Source: Pomphorhynchus laevis
Taxonomy: Eukaryota; Acanthocephala; Palaeacanthocephala; Echinorhynchida; Pomphorhynchidae
Reading direction: 5' to 3'
DNA: 64,000 nt
Assembly (NCBI GenBank): GCA_012934845.2
Contig: WNNJ02001602.1
Coordinates: 310,001 to 374,000, forward strand
Shown: positions 11,518 through 26,500 of the stretch, in pieces
Numbering within the stretch: position 1 is the first letter of the stretch
Layout of the letters: the number at the start of each line of letters is the position of its first letter
Translations under genes and position numbers: made by a program
The notes under the pieces: generated by a model
Seen by the model: only the letters and a program-made list of their open reading frames with translations
Told to the model about the DNA's origin: nothing
Databases searched by the model: none

Positions 11518-14500
11518 CTAAATTGAAAATATATTTAAAAGTAACGAATACTAACCTTTACGACAATCAGGGCTATATAAAAATTTTAAATTTCGATATA
11601 CAATTTTTTCTATTTATTGAATTTTATTTTGTAAAATAAAAATTTATACGAATTTCAATTTAAATTCAGCTGCATAATAAACATCAATTTCTTCCTTTTT
11701 TATTGTTTCGTGAATTTATTAGAACGTAGTAAAAATTGTTAACCGAGAAAGGAGTAAAATTTAGTAAATATTCTCTACAATATTTTGATGACTCCTGCTT
11801 TTATCCTAAGGAAATCACAAGCGTAGTTTATTTGTGCATACTAGCCCCATAAACTATAATATTAACTTGTACATTTGTTGATTTACTAAGGATAATAATA
11901 AGAGCTATCGAAATAGCTTCTGTTATTAAATCAATTGTAATAAATTTTAATTTTCCCTTCGTTCCCATAAAACTACTTTTAAATTAATTATTTGGCAACT
12001 TTAATAATAAATAATATAATGATATTATAATTTTATTATATTATAATATAATAGGAAATAATTATTTTTTATTATATTCAGTTACACAATATCTTTCAAT
12101 TATTTTTTTATTATAGAACTTAAACAAATATTAAATTTACATTCTAAATTGATAAAGTAATTATAAATTATAAAGTAGTTATAAAGTAATTATAAAGTAG
12201 TTATGAATTTTGAATTTACAATAACAATGTATTTTTAACTCTTTTATTTCATTTATACATTTATATTTTCTTATATATATTTTTATTCATATTTATATTT
12301 TCTATTAAAAATATTTGTTTTGTAATAGTTTTGTAAATTTATAGAATCGAAAATGAAAATTGTTTATTACAAAATGTCTCTGTAATATTTCGATATATCA
12401 TACAATCATCTTCAGGAAATCAATAGTTTAACTGTGTTTTTCTTGGTAAACAACTTCCTTTGCTTCACTTCAATAAGTACGTTCATAGTACGCTTTCATA
12501 CGTTCATATTAGGCATTTGAATTTGTTTACTATGCACTACATAATGTTTTTAAGTTTCCGATGTGTTTGTTACCAGAACACACTTTTACTTCAATGATGA
12601 ATTTAAAAAGCGGAAAGAATTTTTATAATTTAAAGTTTTTGTTTATTTACTTTTGACAATTCCTTATTGTATTACATAAATTAAATTTAATCTAAGAATT
12701 TATTTAATTATTTTAAATTCAATGATTAAATTTAAATAATCAATGAATTTAATACAAAAATTTAATTGTAAAAATGTAAGCCAGACGCGAAAGAATTCTC
12801 CTTCATGAATTTAATTCTTAAAAATTAATCCAGTGATTTGCAATAAAATAATTGTTTGATCCAACTTTATGTTTTTATACGATGATAATATTTATTATTT
12901 TTACGAAATTACGATTTATATAGCGATGAGCAATTTTATCAATTAGGAACATGTTAAATGACGACATGTTGAATGCATTAAATTGAGGAAATGAAATCAA
13001 ATTAATACATTTTGATTGAGCAAAAAATATATATCTTTAATAAAATTTATTAAAAAACAGATATTTATTTTTATCTAATATCTCTCTATTTCGTTCCTGT
13101 TTTAAAAGCAAAAATTACAGGTATATAAATAATCCTAGCTTGTTAAATATGTAATAGGTTAACGGATTTAGCAATCAAAGTGTAAAAACAATCGTTATGC
13201 ATCTAAATTATTTAATAAATTAACAAATTATTAATTACAACATTCGTACAAAACGTTTAGCCTGTTCTCTTGTTCTCTAGGTATTTTCGTGAAATTTGCT
13301 ACAAATAATAGATTAATGTAACACCATAATATAATTATGATTTTAATAATTAAGATATGTTTTCATATTTAACTTCAATAGATACTAATATATAATCTAA
13401 TAATAAAAATATTAATAACTTAACTTTTTAAGAAATGCTTTCACAGGAACAAAATACAGAGTTTATTGAAATGATTTAAATTGAATGTTTGAAGACGTCA
13501 AATTTTCGTAATTGTTCAATCATATGTTAACTATTTAAAATAAGCTATAAAATAATGATTTTATAGTTTATAATGATTTTATAGTTGAACAGTGATAATT
13601 GCAATAAAAAATGCTTTAAATATTAATGTCAAAAATACCTTCAAGAAACTTTGTTTCCAACTTGTCGTTTTCGATGGCCTTTGCAGCACATGACATTTGT
13701 CGAAGTAGTTCTTCTAACCGGCGAATGCACCTGATTATCGATCCTTCAAAAATCGTAGTCATCTTAGTTACTTTTGCAAATGAAGATCCGCTTGTCCATG
13801 CTGATACAACATCCATCATGTAGGGCTTTAAAGAGTCGACATACTTTTCCTCGTCAATTTCGATTTTACATTCGGAAGTAACTCTAGCTACTCTTCGGGC
13901 AGTATCTTGCATTACACGTAGAGTAGATGCAAGGTCACCCTGTAAGCGAGGGAACTCTTGGTGACGCTCTTGAAAGACAAAGCAACTTAGTAATGCGGCA
14001 ACATGAGGCACTGTTAGTTCGTTGAAAACACCGTTGAACAACATTTCGGTGAGAATGAGTTCTTCACCTCCGCCGCTATCAATCTCACAGGCAACACGTC
14101 CTTTCAACTGTACCACATCAGCTTGATCGCAATATCCTAGTCGTCGCAAAACCCTCTTTCTTTTTCGTAACTCTTCGATCATCAGAAGTGATCTGGCCTT
14201 ACGAAGTTCAGCTCTGGCATCCCTCATTTCTTTTTCTACTTGACATTTTTGCTCGTACTGAGCGTATAATGAAGGCAACTCTGGATTCGAATGCATTGGA
14301 TGTGAATATAATCGGTCCTCAAATGCTTCTATTTTTACGATCAATTCTTTCAGCTTAGGATCTTTAATACCCATGTCTTCTAGTGGGTCAAGTAATGGAA
14401 GTCCATCCGGAAATCTCAATTGTACTTCGCGTAATGTCGCTATTAAGCCTTGACGAGTATCTTTAGTACGCAAATCTGGAGGTACATAAAGGCGTATAGC

Positions 14501-17500
14501 CGAAATATTACGAACTAAGTTCAAGTTGACTGGTATAATCTAAAAGTTACTTGATTAAAGGGAATAAATTTACAAGTTATTTGAGCCAAAAATTCAACGA
14601 GTTCAAATTTACCACACATTTTATTTTAACAAATTTAAAATTTACCACATTAAAACAAACATTTTTACTTTAAACGTCAAGTCAATTAAAACAATTAAAT
14701 CATAATTTAGAAGGTTAAATGGTTTTTTAAGTTTGCAGTAGAACGTTCTAACTTTTAGTGAAAACTGAAATACAAAAGATGTTTACATGAAAAATGTCCA
14801 TTTATGAAAATGTTCATTTATGCAAACGAATGAGAAATAAACAAACTTAAATATTTTAAATATATAAATCGATAATTCTAAGAAAGTGTTGATATATAAG
14901 CGTATTTTTAAATCGTATGAGTGTTATTTTATAAACAGATCTAGTTGTCGACTTTATTCATCTTAATATTGCAGTAAAATATTAAATTATAACATATAAT
15001 TTATTGTAATATTTAATTGTATATTCAATTATATAAATTATATTGAATTATATAATATTGAAAAATACATCACATTCTAAGTGGCCTCATAGGATATTGA
15101 CCTTTGTTTTGAATCAATAAATACACGTCGAAATATTTACTTAAATGCATCTTTAGTTTTAAAATTTGGATTAATACCATTTGCAAAATAACGTCTTTAT
15201 TGCAATTTAAATGATATAATAATTTTAACATATTTTCAAAAATAATTATTATAAATTGGATGTAAAATAAAAATCAATATGAATTTATAAAAATCTTCAA
15301 AAATGATCGCCTAAGTTAAGTATTTCTTACTTCAATCTCTCCATCATCAATGGAAGCGGGTTTTATTAAGGATGTATAACTTTGAACGGCACTGTCCTTA
15401 GTTAATGACGTCGCTACATCAAGTATATAGGAAACCTCATCAGTCTAAATAAAAATAAAGAATTCGTATAAATTAAATAGTTTACAGAATTAAAATTGCA
15501 TTAAATTACGACGACAAAACGTTTACAGAATTCATCGATCATGGCGATTTTAGTAATAAATCAACTACTGACAGTGTAATTATAAAATCGATTTAAAATT
15601 TTTTAATTCATATTAAGCTTAAACATATGTGTAGATTATTATCACTGGTACGATATGTGTATTCTTGTCAATAAATATGTATATTCGTGTCATCTTAAGC
15701 CAAAATAACGATAGCCTGACATGAACTTGAATCAAATAGCATTTTTAAGAAAAAAACTTTAACGAAAATTCATTACATTAAAGTAAAATTGAATAATTGA
15801 ATATAATATATTATCTCTATACCACTTAAGAGAACAAATATTTCAATGATGTCGTTTATCCGCAAAATACGATGGGCATTTTTATATTACACAGTTTGCT
15901 TTACACCAATATGTACATATTCTAATCTATTCTGGTTATTCATATGAACCTGATGTTAATCACAACTGATTAATCACATTCTAGATAATATGATGGATAT
16001 ATTATAATATAATATATATTATGATAGATTATATTAAATAAATTATATTATAAAGTATTCATTTTTATTTATTCATATTCTAATCATAGATTAGAATATA
16101 CATTAATTATAAATAAATGTTAATATTATATTTACTATTATATTCATTCATTTATAGAATAATCAAAATATATTATAATTTATACTCTGATGTTGCGTTT
16201 AAACTGATAAAAATGATTATGATATCATACATAGAAAATAGCACATATACCTTAGAAACATGCAATTAATGTTTATGCTATGTCAATGTTGCATCTACAT
16301 CAATATATTTGTAATATTTAATATCATATAATGTTATATAATAAGAATATAAAAATATGAAATATATAAATATAAAATATTTCTAATTATATTAAACGTG
16401 ATTAAAATATTTTTTCTTTATATAAAGTTATAAATGGAATTTTTTTTATTACAAATTAAGCATTTAATTCAATAAAGAAATAAAGATATATTAATATGTA
16501 AAATTCCAAGACAAATTTTGGAATAACTGATATATATTATAAATATACCTGGCAGAATCTAATGTAATTAGCTACTGCTACGTGACTTTGGGCTAGGAGT
16601 AATCAATATTTCTTTTTATCGATTAATTTTATCGATGATTAATCTTGTCGATTGTTAATCTTATCGATGATTAATCCTATCGATGATTAATCTTTTTGAT
16701 AATTAATCTTATCGATGATTAATCTTATCGATGATTAATCTTATCGATGATTAATCTTATCGATGATTAATCTTATCGATGATTAATCTTATCGATGATT
16801 AATCTTATCGATGATTAATCTTATCGATGATTAATCTTATCGATGATTAATCTTATCGATGATTAATCTTATCGATGATTAATCTTATCGATGATTAATC
16901 TTATCGATGATTATTCTTTTTGATAATTAATCTTATCGATGATTAATCTTATCGATGATTAATCTTATCGATGATTAATCTTATCGATGATTAATCTTAT
17001 CGATAATTAATCTTATCGATGATTAGTCTTATCGATGATTAATCTTATCGATGATTAATCTTATCGATGATAAATCTTATCGATGATAAATCTTATCGAT
17101 GATTAATCTTATCGATGATTAATCTTATCGATGATTAATCTTATCGATGATTATTCTTTTTGATAATTAATCTTATCGATGATTAATTTTATTGATGATT
17201 AATCTTATCGATGATTAATTTTATTGATGATTAATCCTAACGATAATTAATCTTATTGAATATTAATCTTATCGAAGATTAATCTTATCGGTAAATAGGC
17301 CATCGTTTTACTTGAATACAAATTATGCAAAAATATCAATTTACGCTGATATTGTTATACCGTTTCAATTGAGCAACAAAAGCGATAAAAGTTTACGTAC
17401 TTTTTTTAAATTAACTCAGTCTTAATAAATTTAAACAAGTCAAAATTGCTGTTGTAATTTATAAAAATACAAAATTACAGAATAAATATAATTACATTAA

Positions 17501-20500
17501 ATTATGAAAACTAAGTAAAGAACTATAAATATATATAGTAAATTGTAGTTTTTTTGGCAAAACAAGAAAAAAAACTATTTTAGGAATCACGTCATTGATT
17601 TACTCAGATCAATGATGGATGAATTACATAGAAAAATCCGTAATACTGCACACATAATAGGATGGATTGCTCAAATAAATACTAAACGAATATCCATCAT
17701 ATTTGCCCAGTATTAAGCTAAGCAAGATTCGTGAATACGATAAAGTCAATTATTGCTAATCTAATTATATTAGATTAACTTTGTGGATTATTCAAACTTA
17801 CTTTTGCTTGCGTTCGTTTTTGAAAATTGATCATTATACACCAGCCGAAGTCATCGTTGTTATTTTTAATCTAAATTGAGATTGAATAGCTAATAATTAA
17901 ATTATAAATATACTACCTTGAGTAATCTTCCTGGCTGTAGAAACGGAAGAATGTACTGGGGATCACGTATAAAGTTACAAAGCTGATTACCCAAACTATC
18001 TAATTGCATTCTGATTTTGTAATAGGAAGACAATTCTTCTTCCTGTTGGACGATCATTGAGGCAAACTTCGCTGATTTATCTTTTAATTCTACGAAAAAT
18101 AAAAAATTTAAAGTAAAACGTAGGAGTGTTATATTTACGAATGATGACTAAATCGGTTGATTCAAGTATATCGGTAAACGATATAAATTTTATTTATAAA
18201 ATCACAGCATCATATAATAAAGAACATTCAATTAACAATAATTAGACTACTCTTCTATATTGTGATACAAGCCTATTTAGTCCATTAAATTTTGTATTTT
18301 AGATAATAAAAACAATGACAGAAGTAAAAAAAAGCTGACCAATTCTGGCAGCGTTTATGCTAATAAATGGCAGCAGAGATGTTCAATTTATGGCAGTATT
18401 TATATTCACTTTTTATTCTTAATAAAAAGTGAATAAAATGGCTGCAATTCTGGCATGTAATTTTCTGAAGATGCTAAAATAAGTTAGCGAAATAGAAAAT
18501 AAAAAATTATCATCTTTTCTTTGATCCAGCTCCAATAATTCTTTATCAATATATGGATCATTATCGACTATTTAAATAGCAGCATTTATCTATCATATGC
18601 TTTATTAAAAACAGCTCTAAATTCTTTAGTTTTACTTTTTCGGAGTAAGCTTTTATTACGTAAGCATTTTCATACATAAGCTTTTTATTGAACTTTCTAT
18701 TAAAATTAAAGTATAATATTAAAATATAGTTTTAAAAAATTTAGACTTTAAATTAAAATTTAAGAGGAAATTTTCTCCTCTTACAATATAGTGAAATAGA
18801 AAATGATTATCTATTTGTTAATAATAGAAAATTATCATTTATCACTGATTATTTTTAGAATTTGATTATTTTTATTTCAATAATCATTATTTTCACTAAA
18901 TAAATAGCAGCTCTTCGTAGTCAAAAAATATTAGTTTTGTACAAAATAGATGAACAATTAATAAATTACTTAATTTCTCAGCAAAATATGATTTTCAATT
19001 ATTTTCAGTTTAATTTACATACAAATGTAATGAAAGAAAAATAAAATGTCACTTTTTGGGTATAAATTGATATATGAGCAGGAAATAATAAAAAAAATAA
19101 AACATACTTCTTTGTAGTTCAGGAATTGTAGCATAATTCTGGAACTGATGAAATGATCTTTCCAACATAAATTCTGGGTTGATTCCTTCAACCCGTAATA
19201 GATTTAGGACCATGTTATATGTCAACTTAAAGGCACTGTTCAATGGCTTCGGAAGACCTTTGATTATATCTTTAGCGGTATTTGGTCCGATCCAGTCATC
19301 AATAACAAGGATAACGATACCGCGATCGTCAATACCTCGTCGTCCGGCACGACCACTCATCTGTATGTATTCTCCACTGTTTATCCATCTCATTTCTTTT
19401 CCATCAAACTTACGCGCTGCGGTGAACAAAACAGTTCTAGCGGGCATATTCAAGCCCATTGAAAACGTTTCAGTTGCAAATAACGCCTGACAACAAATCA
19501 AAATCTTTGTAAGTATCAAAGACAATTAAAACTATTGTAATAGAATTTCATCTAATATTTTTTAAATATATTTGAAACATAAGATATATTTTAATCAATT
19601 TAATTAAATAAATTAAATTAAATAAGAATAATTAAATCAATAAATTAAATTAAATAAGAATAATTAATAAATTAATTTAATAAATTAAATTATAATTAAA
19701 TAATTTATTAAATAAATTAAATTAAATAAGAATAATTAATAAATTAATTTAAAAAATTAAATTATAATTAAATAATTTATTAAATTTGAAGTCATAATTT
19801 AAATACGGAAATTGACAAATACGAAAAATAAACAAAAGAAAATGAAATTCATTTGAGTTAATTAAAAAATCTATTTCTAGTTCATTAATTCTTAATATCA
19901 AAATAAAATTTGACTATCAAAGCAGATCAGTTGTAAAAGATAGAAAACACATTTAGTTAATCCATATCTACAAACTAAGTAAAAGTGTTTGTTAAGCATT
20001 CTAGTGAAATAAATGCTAGGGCTAAAAACTAAAAATTAGATAATTGATAAATAATTAATAATAAATAAATAATTAATATTTATTAAGAATTTATAAGGAA
20101 TTTTTAATATTTTCATAAGAAAATCATAGAGATATGAGCACTAAAAAATAAATAAAAACATTTGGCATTAAAGATGTGAGCAATAATTCTCTTCTGGTAT
20201 TTTTTAATTGCAAATAAATTTTAAATGGAATTTAATTTATTATTTATTAATGAAATAATAAATTATTTAATTATTTATTATTATTTATTTCTTAAATTTA
20301 TTATTTATATAAATTATAAATTAATAAAATTTATTTTAAAATAAATAGCAAATAAATTATTTTATTTAATTTATGAATTATTAAGTAATTAAAACTAAGT
20401 AATTATTAACTATAAATTAAATATAAAATAGATATTACCTAATCAATTAATTTGCTTGATTTGTGTATAATAATATTAAATAATATTAACGATAATAAAT

Positions 20501-23500
20501 TTGCCAGATACTAGTAGAAAATTATCAATTAAAAGAGGAAATTATTAAGTAAATATAATAATATATTTAGCAAAAGGAAAAATTTAGAAACGCATAAAAA
20601 TTTTTTCGAAGTTCTAAAATGCGTCGAATGGTGGGAGTATTTCATCGTTTATTTATTAGCTTAGATTCAACTAGTTTTAAACTGCTCTCGGACGGGTTAA
20701 ATAAAAGTCCGCTGTTATACGCTTTTGCTTCCACATATCCAAATAATCTTTGTAAACTTAATAGCTTTGAATGTGTATATAGAAATGCAATTAATTTGGA
20801 TCCCTCTGCTAGTCATCTTTTGTGTGAAAATAGGTTAAAGATATTGGATGTACCTCCATTCATTATACACTCATGATGATTGATCTATGTTTAGTATGCA
20901 ATATTCTACATGATTGTAATCACCCCTACATATTTTTTAGAACTAAGGGATCAGTCTTCATTACGCGGTCATTCTTGGATGTTAAAGAAAAATAGATTTA
21001 ATTTAACCCGAATTAAATGTCTCCGTCGACGTGTTATTCTAGATTTGAATAGTCATTCCGAAGACACCGTATCGACATAAAGTATTTCAAAATTTAAGAA
21101 CCGATTGGACGTTGCCCCGGCAGTAAAGATCCTCAAGACACTAAATTATTGTTTGACTTTCAAACTATGTAATTTCATTTATATTTGTGATGCAACTGTA
21201 ACAGCCTTTGGCTCATTTTGTTGTTAATTTATAATATTTAATTTCTACCAAAAGATTTGTACATCTCAAATTTTCGATCACAAGTTTTCCGATTTACTAA
21301 AATTCATTACAAATACTTATTAATCTCAATATATTTATAAAACATTTAAGTTTCTTCATAGAAACTATGCTTGTCTAGTAAAACCTGAAAGTTTGTTTAT
21401 CAACAAGTTACCTTAATTAATCCTTCAGCAAATAATATTTCTGTAGTTTCTTTAAGAATTGGTAATATTCCTGAATGATGGATACCAATTCCTCTGCGTA
21501 GCAAAGGTAAAACAGATTGAACCTAAACGCACCTTTGTGAATATTAACTAAGCAAGGAAAAATCAAACCTGTGGCAAAGATTTATCTTCGTCAGCCAATA
21601 CATCAATTGCATTTTTAAACACTTCATCAACTAACTTCTTCTCTTTATCTTTTATAAAATAAAACTTGATATTACATACCAGCAAAATTATTATATTTAT
21701 CAGTTTATTTATTAAAAGTAAGTCGTTAGTTGGCTCTTTCTCCGATAAAAATAAAAAATAGTATTATTTTTGAATTTTAATTTTCGCCAATACGGTTGGC
21801 CTCTTTTTTCGCCAATGCGATTGGAAGAGGCCAATAATAAATAAAATTTCCCCTCTTTTTTGATCCAGCTCCTAGAATTCTTTATCAATAAATGGATCAT
21901 TATCAACTACTTAAAAATATTATCAATAAAATTTAATTTTTATTCAAAAAAAATGCACAAAATATTTATTTAAAAAAATGTACATTTATAAAAAATATAT
22001 CTATATTTTATTTTTATATTAAAAATAAATAATTATATAAATTTAACTATAATCATATATTTTTTATATTTTTTTTTAATTTTATAAAAAATAAACGTAT
22101 ATTTATCTAATTAATGTTTTATCAAGTTAACAAATTATTTGAGTTTATAAATGTTTATTTAAGTACTAAGTGTTTATTCAAGCTAAAAAGAGAATATATG
22201 AATATTAAAACTCGATAATTATATCAAATGTTTATATCGAATAATGACATTGCAGACAAGTATTTTACATACAACAGTAGAAGACAGTTTTCCATGTTAT
22301 CAACGCTTCAAGATAATTCATCTTTAGTTCATCCCCAGCAGGATTATTTTTCACATTATGAATTCATTACAATATTAATATTTTCATTTAAATATTAATT
22401 GTTTAAATTTGTATCCTGAGTATAGCCTTTACCTATGATATACTATATAAGAGAATGTATTATATTGACTAGTTTAAAGACCTAAGAAATAAAAAAGAAC
22501 TCAATTAGTACATACCATTGTTGAAGTCAAGCCGTTGAAAAATCTCTGTCGCGTATGCTTCGCATTCTCGCCTACTAAAACTGAAAACAATGCATGGAGT
22601 AAGCCCCTTGTCATGAATAAGCTGTAGAATTCTGAAACAATTTGTTTGACCAGCTGCACTCTTGCGTTTATCTTTACCGCCAGCTGATCCGTGTTGATCG
22701 TTACCACGTAGCACACCCATAGCTGAATTAAAATTTTCCTCACGAAATCTTCCTTGTTCGTCGACAACTAAATGCAAGCTATCGCCACCAGCCGGAAATA
22801 TATAGTGGTGCAATGGAACTGGCCTGTATTCAGTGTAAACGACATGGCACGGCTAAAATAACGGCTATTTATTTTCTAACCATTACAGCTACATCTTACT
22901 TGCTTATGAAGGAATGCAATCCATTCAGCAAACTGTCGGGCGTTAGGAATTGTTGCAGACAGAAATACGTAATGAACGGTATCTTGAAGAAGAATAATAG
23001 TTTCTTCCCAAATGACTCCTCGCTCTAATATTATAAGATATTTTCAAAAAACAAAGTCAACAAAAAATAAAGATTAAATAGGTTATTTTAGTTATAATGG
23101 AATTAGAGAAAACAAACATCAGTTTAGATAAAAGCTTTTATATATAATTTTTTATTGTTGCAATCATTAGCAGCGGGGCCAAATACGTGCTAAGGACGTA
23201 TTTCTGATTAAATTTGATTATATAGTATCTTATTCGCTATTATCTTTTCCGCTAATGATTTTAAATTTATTTTTAATATTATTGTTGATTTATGGATTTT
23301 ACTATTTTCTGTTTGATGTTATTTTATCCAAATTTATCATTGTATACACTAATCTATTAGTGTATACTGAAAGACCACAAATTTGTTCTAAACAATTTTG
23401 TACGAGGTACTAATATTGTACTAAAAATTGACTATATTTATTAACAAATCAGATCAATTAGCTGAGTCCACGTATTTTATAAATGTAAAAATATAAATAT

Positions 23501-26500
23501 TTCGCTAGCTACTGTTAGCTAGCGAAATACGACTAGTGATAGCAGATATTTAAATGCTAGTGATATCTCAACTGAGTACTATTCGAAACCTAGGTTTAGT
23601 GTGTCAATTTATATACTTTTATTAGCATTTATTATGGTTATATGTTTGGTGGCCTTTCTGCTTTTGGAGTTGCATCCGCGACTTAGGAACATGCAATTAC
23701 CTAAGCCCAGTAAACAAATTCGCGATAGCGTTGCAAATTCATCAAGTCAAGATTATAAAAGTTATGGATACGAGCAGTTAATCGACAGACGAAAACTTTC
23801 TAGAGTTGAATACGCAAATTTTATGATTATAATTAGTTTAAATCATTTTGCAGAGTATAAAAAACTTATCGAATCTAATAACAAAGTGATTACCTTCGTC
23901 GCGCATATAATGAATTTCGTCGAAAATAACCCATGCTACCTCACGGGTAATTTCTGATCCACGGTAAAGCATGCTTCGTAAAATCTAAACAACGAATAAT
24001 TTAAAACCTTAGGTAGAATTATTCTATTTAATTTTAAATATTTGAATTAATGCTTCGCAAACTTACACGATTTTGTTTAGGACATTATACAGTTAAATTT
24101 ATTAATTAAAATCAACTTAATAAATTAATTTTAATTTATTTTATTGTGAAAATCCTATTTGAAAATGAACGAAGAAATATCCTAATTCTACAAAAAGGTA
24201 AATCTAAATCCGGAAACAAAATTGCTTTAAGGGTAAATTAAATTATTAAATAGATTAAATTCGAATAAATTGCGGATTTAATTTACTTTAAATAATAATA
24301 TTTATTAACAATATTTAACAATATTTTTTAAATGTATTACTAAATCATTAATTATTTATTAATAATTTAAAAAATTATATTTTTTAAAAAACAGAGGTTT
24401 TAAAAACGTTGTTCTAGTAAGTTACGTTTCGATGCGTACTAGACAAACTACAAAGTTCTCCATTTCCAACACTTATGTCTTATTTCCTGCTCTCTGTATT
24501 GCTTTCTTCGCTGACTACTGTATCTCTCTTTTCTCAAACTCCATATATTGTGTTACTGCTCCACTGTATTGCTTTCTTCGTAATGCAGACCGTATTATCA
24601 TCCCCTTCATATCTTCAACTAGAATTGCACGGTGCTGAATATTCGTCTTCCAGAACGTCAAATAATCAGCTACTGCCACATCAGCTCCTGCTCCTCGTCA
24701 TCGGTCGAACTTTGGCCTGCGTTCTTCTCTCATTTCTATGCCTCTCATTTGGCTACCCCTTAAACATAGTTACCAGCCTAACCTCACTACCTTTAAATCC
24801 ATGTTTCGTATTTTTCTACTAAGTAACCAGGCCCTACAACTCAGCTAGCAATCAGATCCGAAATGTTCATATTTTCAATGTCGGCTACGTGGTATGGACT
24901 TCAGTCACCTAATTTTTAATTTTTTGTTTAGTTCAATGGATTTGTAAGAGACCTGTCTGCATGATTCATTTAAAAAATTAACAAATCTATATATCTATAC
25001 AACCGAACGCAAAACGCGCAAGTGCAATCTATAAATTGCAATCTTTATATTATTAAGATTGCAATTTTACAAAAATGCATACAAATGTCCAAAAACGTTT
25101 GCTGGTTTAGATCACTAATAAAATTGAGACATGATACATTTAGGTACGCACCATCATTACGACACATTGTTGGTGTCGTTCCACATTTTTTGCAAGACAA
25201 AAAGTGAGCCAATGTCGCAGATTGTCGACTTACACATTTCCTAATCGCTGAATAAGATTCAATCCATAACGAGTAGCTAAACTACCTCTAAACTCATAGT
25301 TTGTGCATTGCTGTCATTAATTATATCCAAAAATCCGTTCATTAATCTAACACGGAGAGTACACGACTTATCAAGTTTACACTGCACTGTTCTCATTAAA
25401 TATATCCATTTGAACTGAAGAGAATAAGTGCTACCGGCATAAGCCAAATGAACGCTCTCACTAGCAACATCAATAAGCCGTTGTTCCGACAAAGACTGTG
25501 ATTTGGTCAACACCTAATTATCAATGAATTCCTTATTACCAACTGTGAGTTGGAAATTTTGCTTCATTGTTGATTTGTTAAATAAATTTTAAACAACGTG
25601 TCGGAAATGCCTACTTTTCACACAAGCAATCGAAACGACCACTATGTACTTCATTCTAACGATGAGTGTTGCCGAGTACTCCATCACTTCAGTGCTAAAG
25701 ATCTAAGCACCGAAGTGAGTCTAGTTCACTTAGGTTAGTTAACACCGGTTAGATCCACACGATCTAACCACTAACAGCATCATGCGCCGACGATAGTACT
25801 CCGTGGATCATCATGATACAGGCACTAAGCACTTACGTTTTAACATGCTGTAATTTACAATAAATACTTTCTGCATTACGGTTTAGGGACTGAAGAACTT
25901 GGTCAATCTACCAACCGCAATTTAGAGATTATCCAAGTGCCGAAGTGTTTCAAAAACAAGGAAATAATGCTTGCTAAATCGCAAAAAAATGCGATTTCAA
26001 ATTGGTGTAAGAATTGAGTCATATTTAACTATGCCGATTACAAATAAATATCGACTAATAAATATAAACTAATATATTTTACTTGAACTAATAAATATTG
26101 ATGGAAACCACTGCTCTAAAGCGAAAACTAGTCTCTGCGATCTATAGAAGACTTTCAACCCATTGTGCAATATGATTAGTCTATCTTGAATTAGGCAATT
26201 AATAAAAAAAATACTGATTAACGTTATTAACGCTATTATTAACGTTACAATGTACAATATGATAAAATAGCACCATCTAAACAATAGCAATATTGACCTT
26301 ACCTCGGTAGTCATAATGAGGCATGATGCAGTTGGATTAATGGTCACATCCCCTGTCATTAACCCAACATCACCAAACTCGCTAAAGAGCTCTCTATATT
26401 TTTGATTACTCAGAGCCTTAATTGGCGTTGTGTATATTACACGCTGCTTTTCCTTCAGTGCCATTGCAATAGCATACCTAGTAATAACATAAAGAAGAGA

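Noticed and set aside
13041-13110. TK-RDI reading as the last MTR4 exon
   Set aside because: It contains in-frame stops; the 11465-11517 exon matches the full C-terminal motif.
13616-13638. Read-through end GIFDINI of MTR4
   Set aside because: GAAG/GTATTT is a splice donor and the invariant C-terminus lies in a separate exon at 11465-11517.
16613-17290. CRISPR array
   Set aside because: Units are contiguous 16-mers without spacers, inside an intron of a eukaryotic gene.
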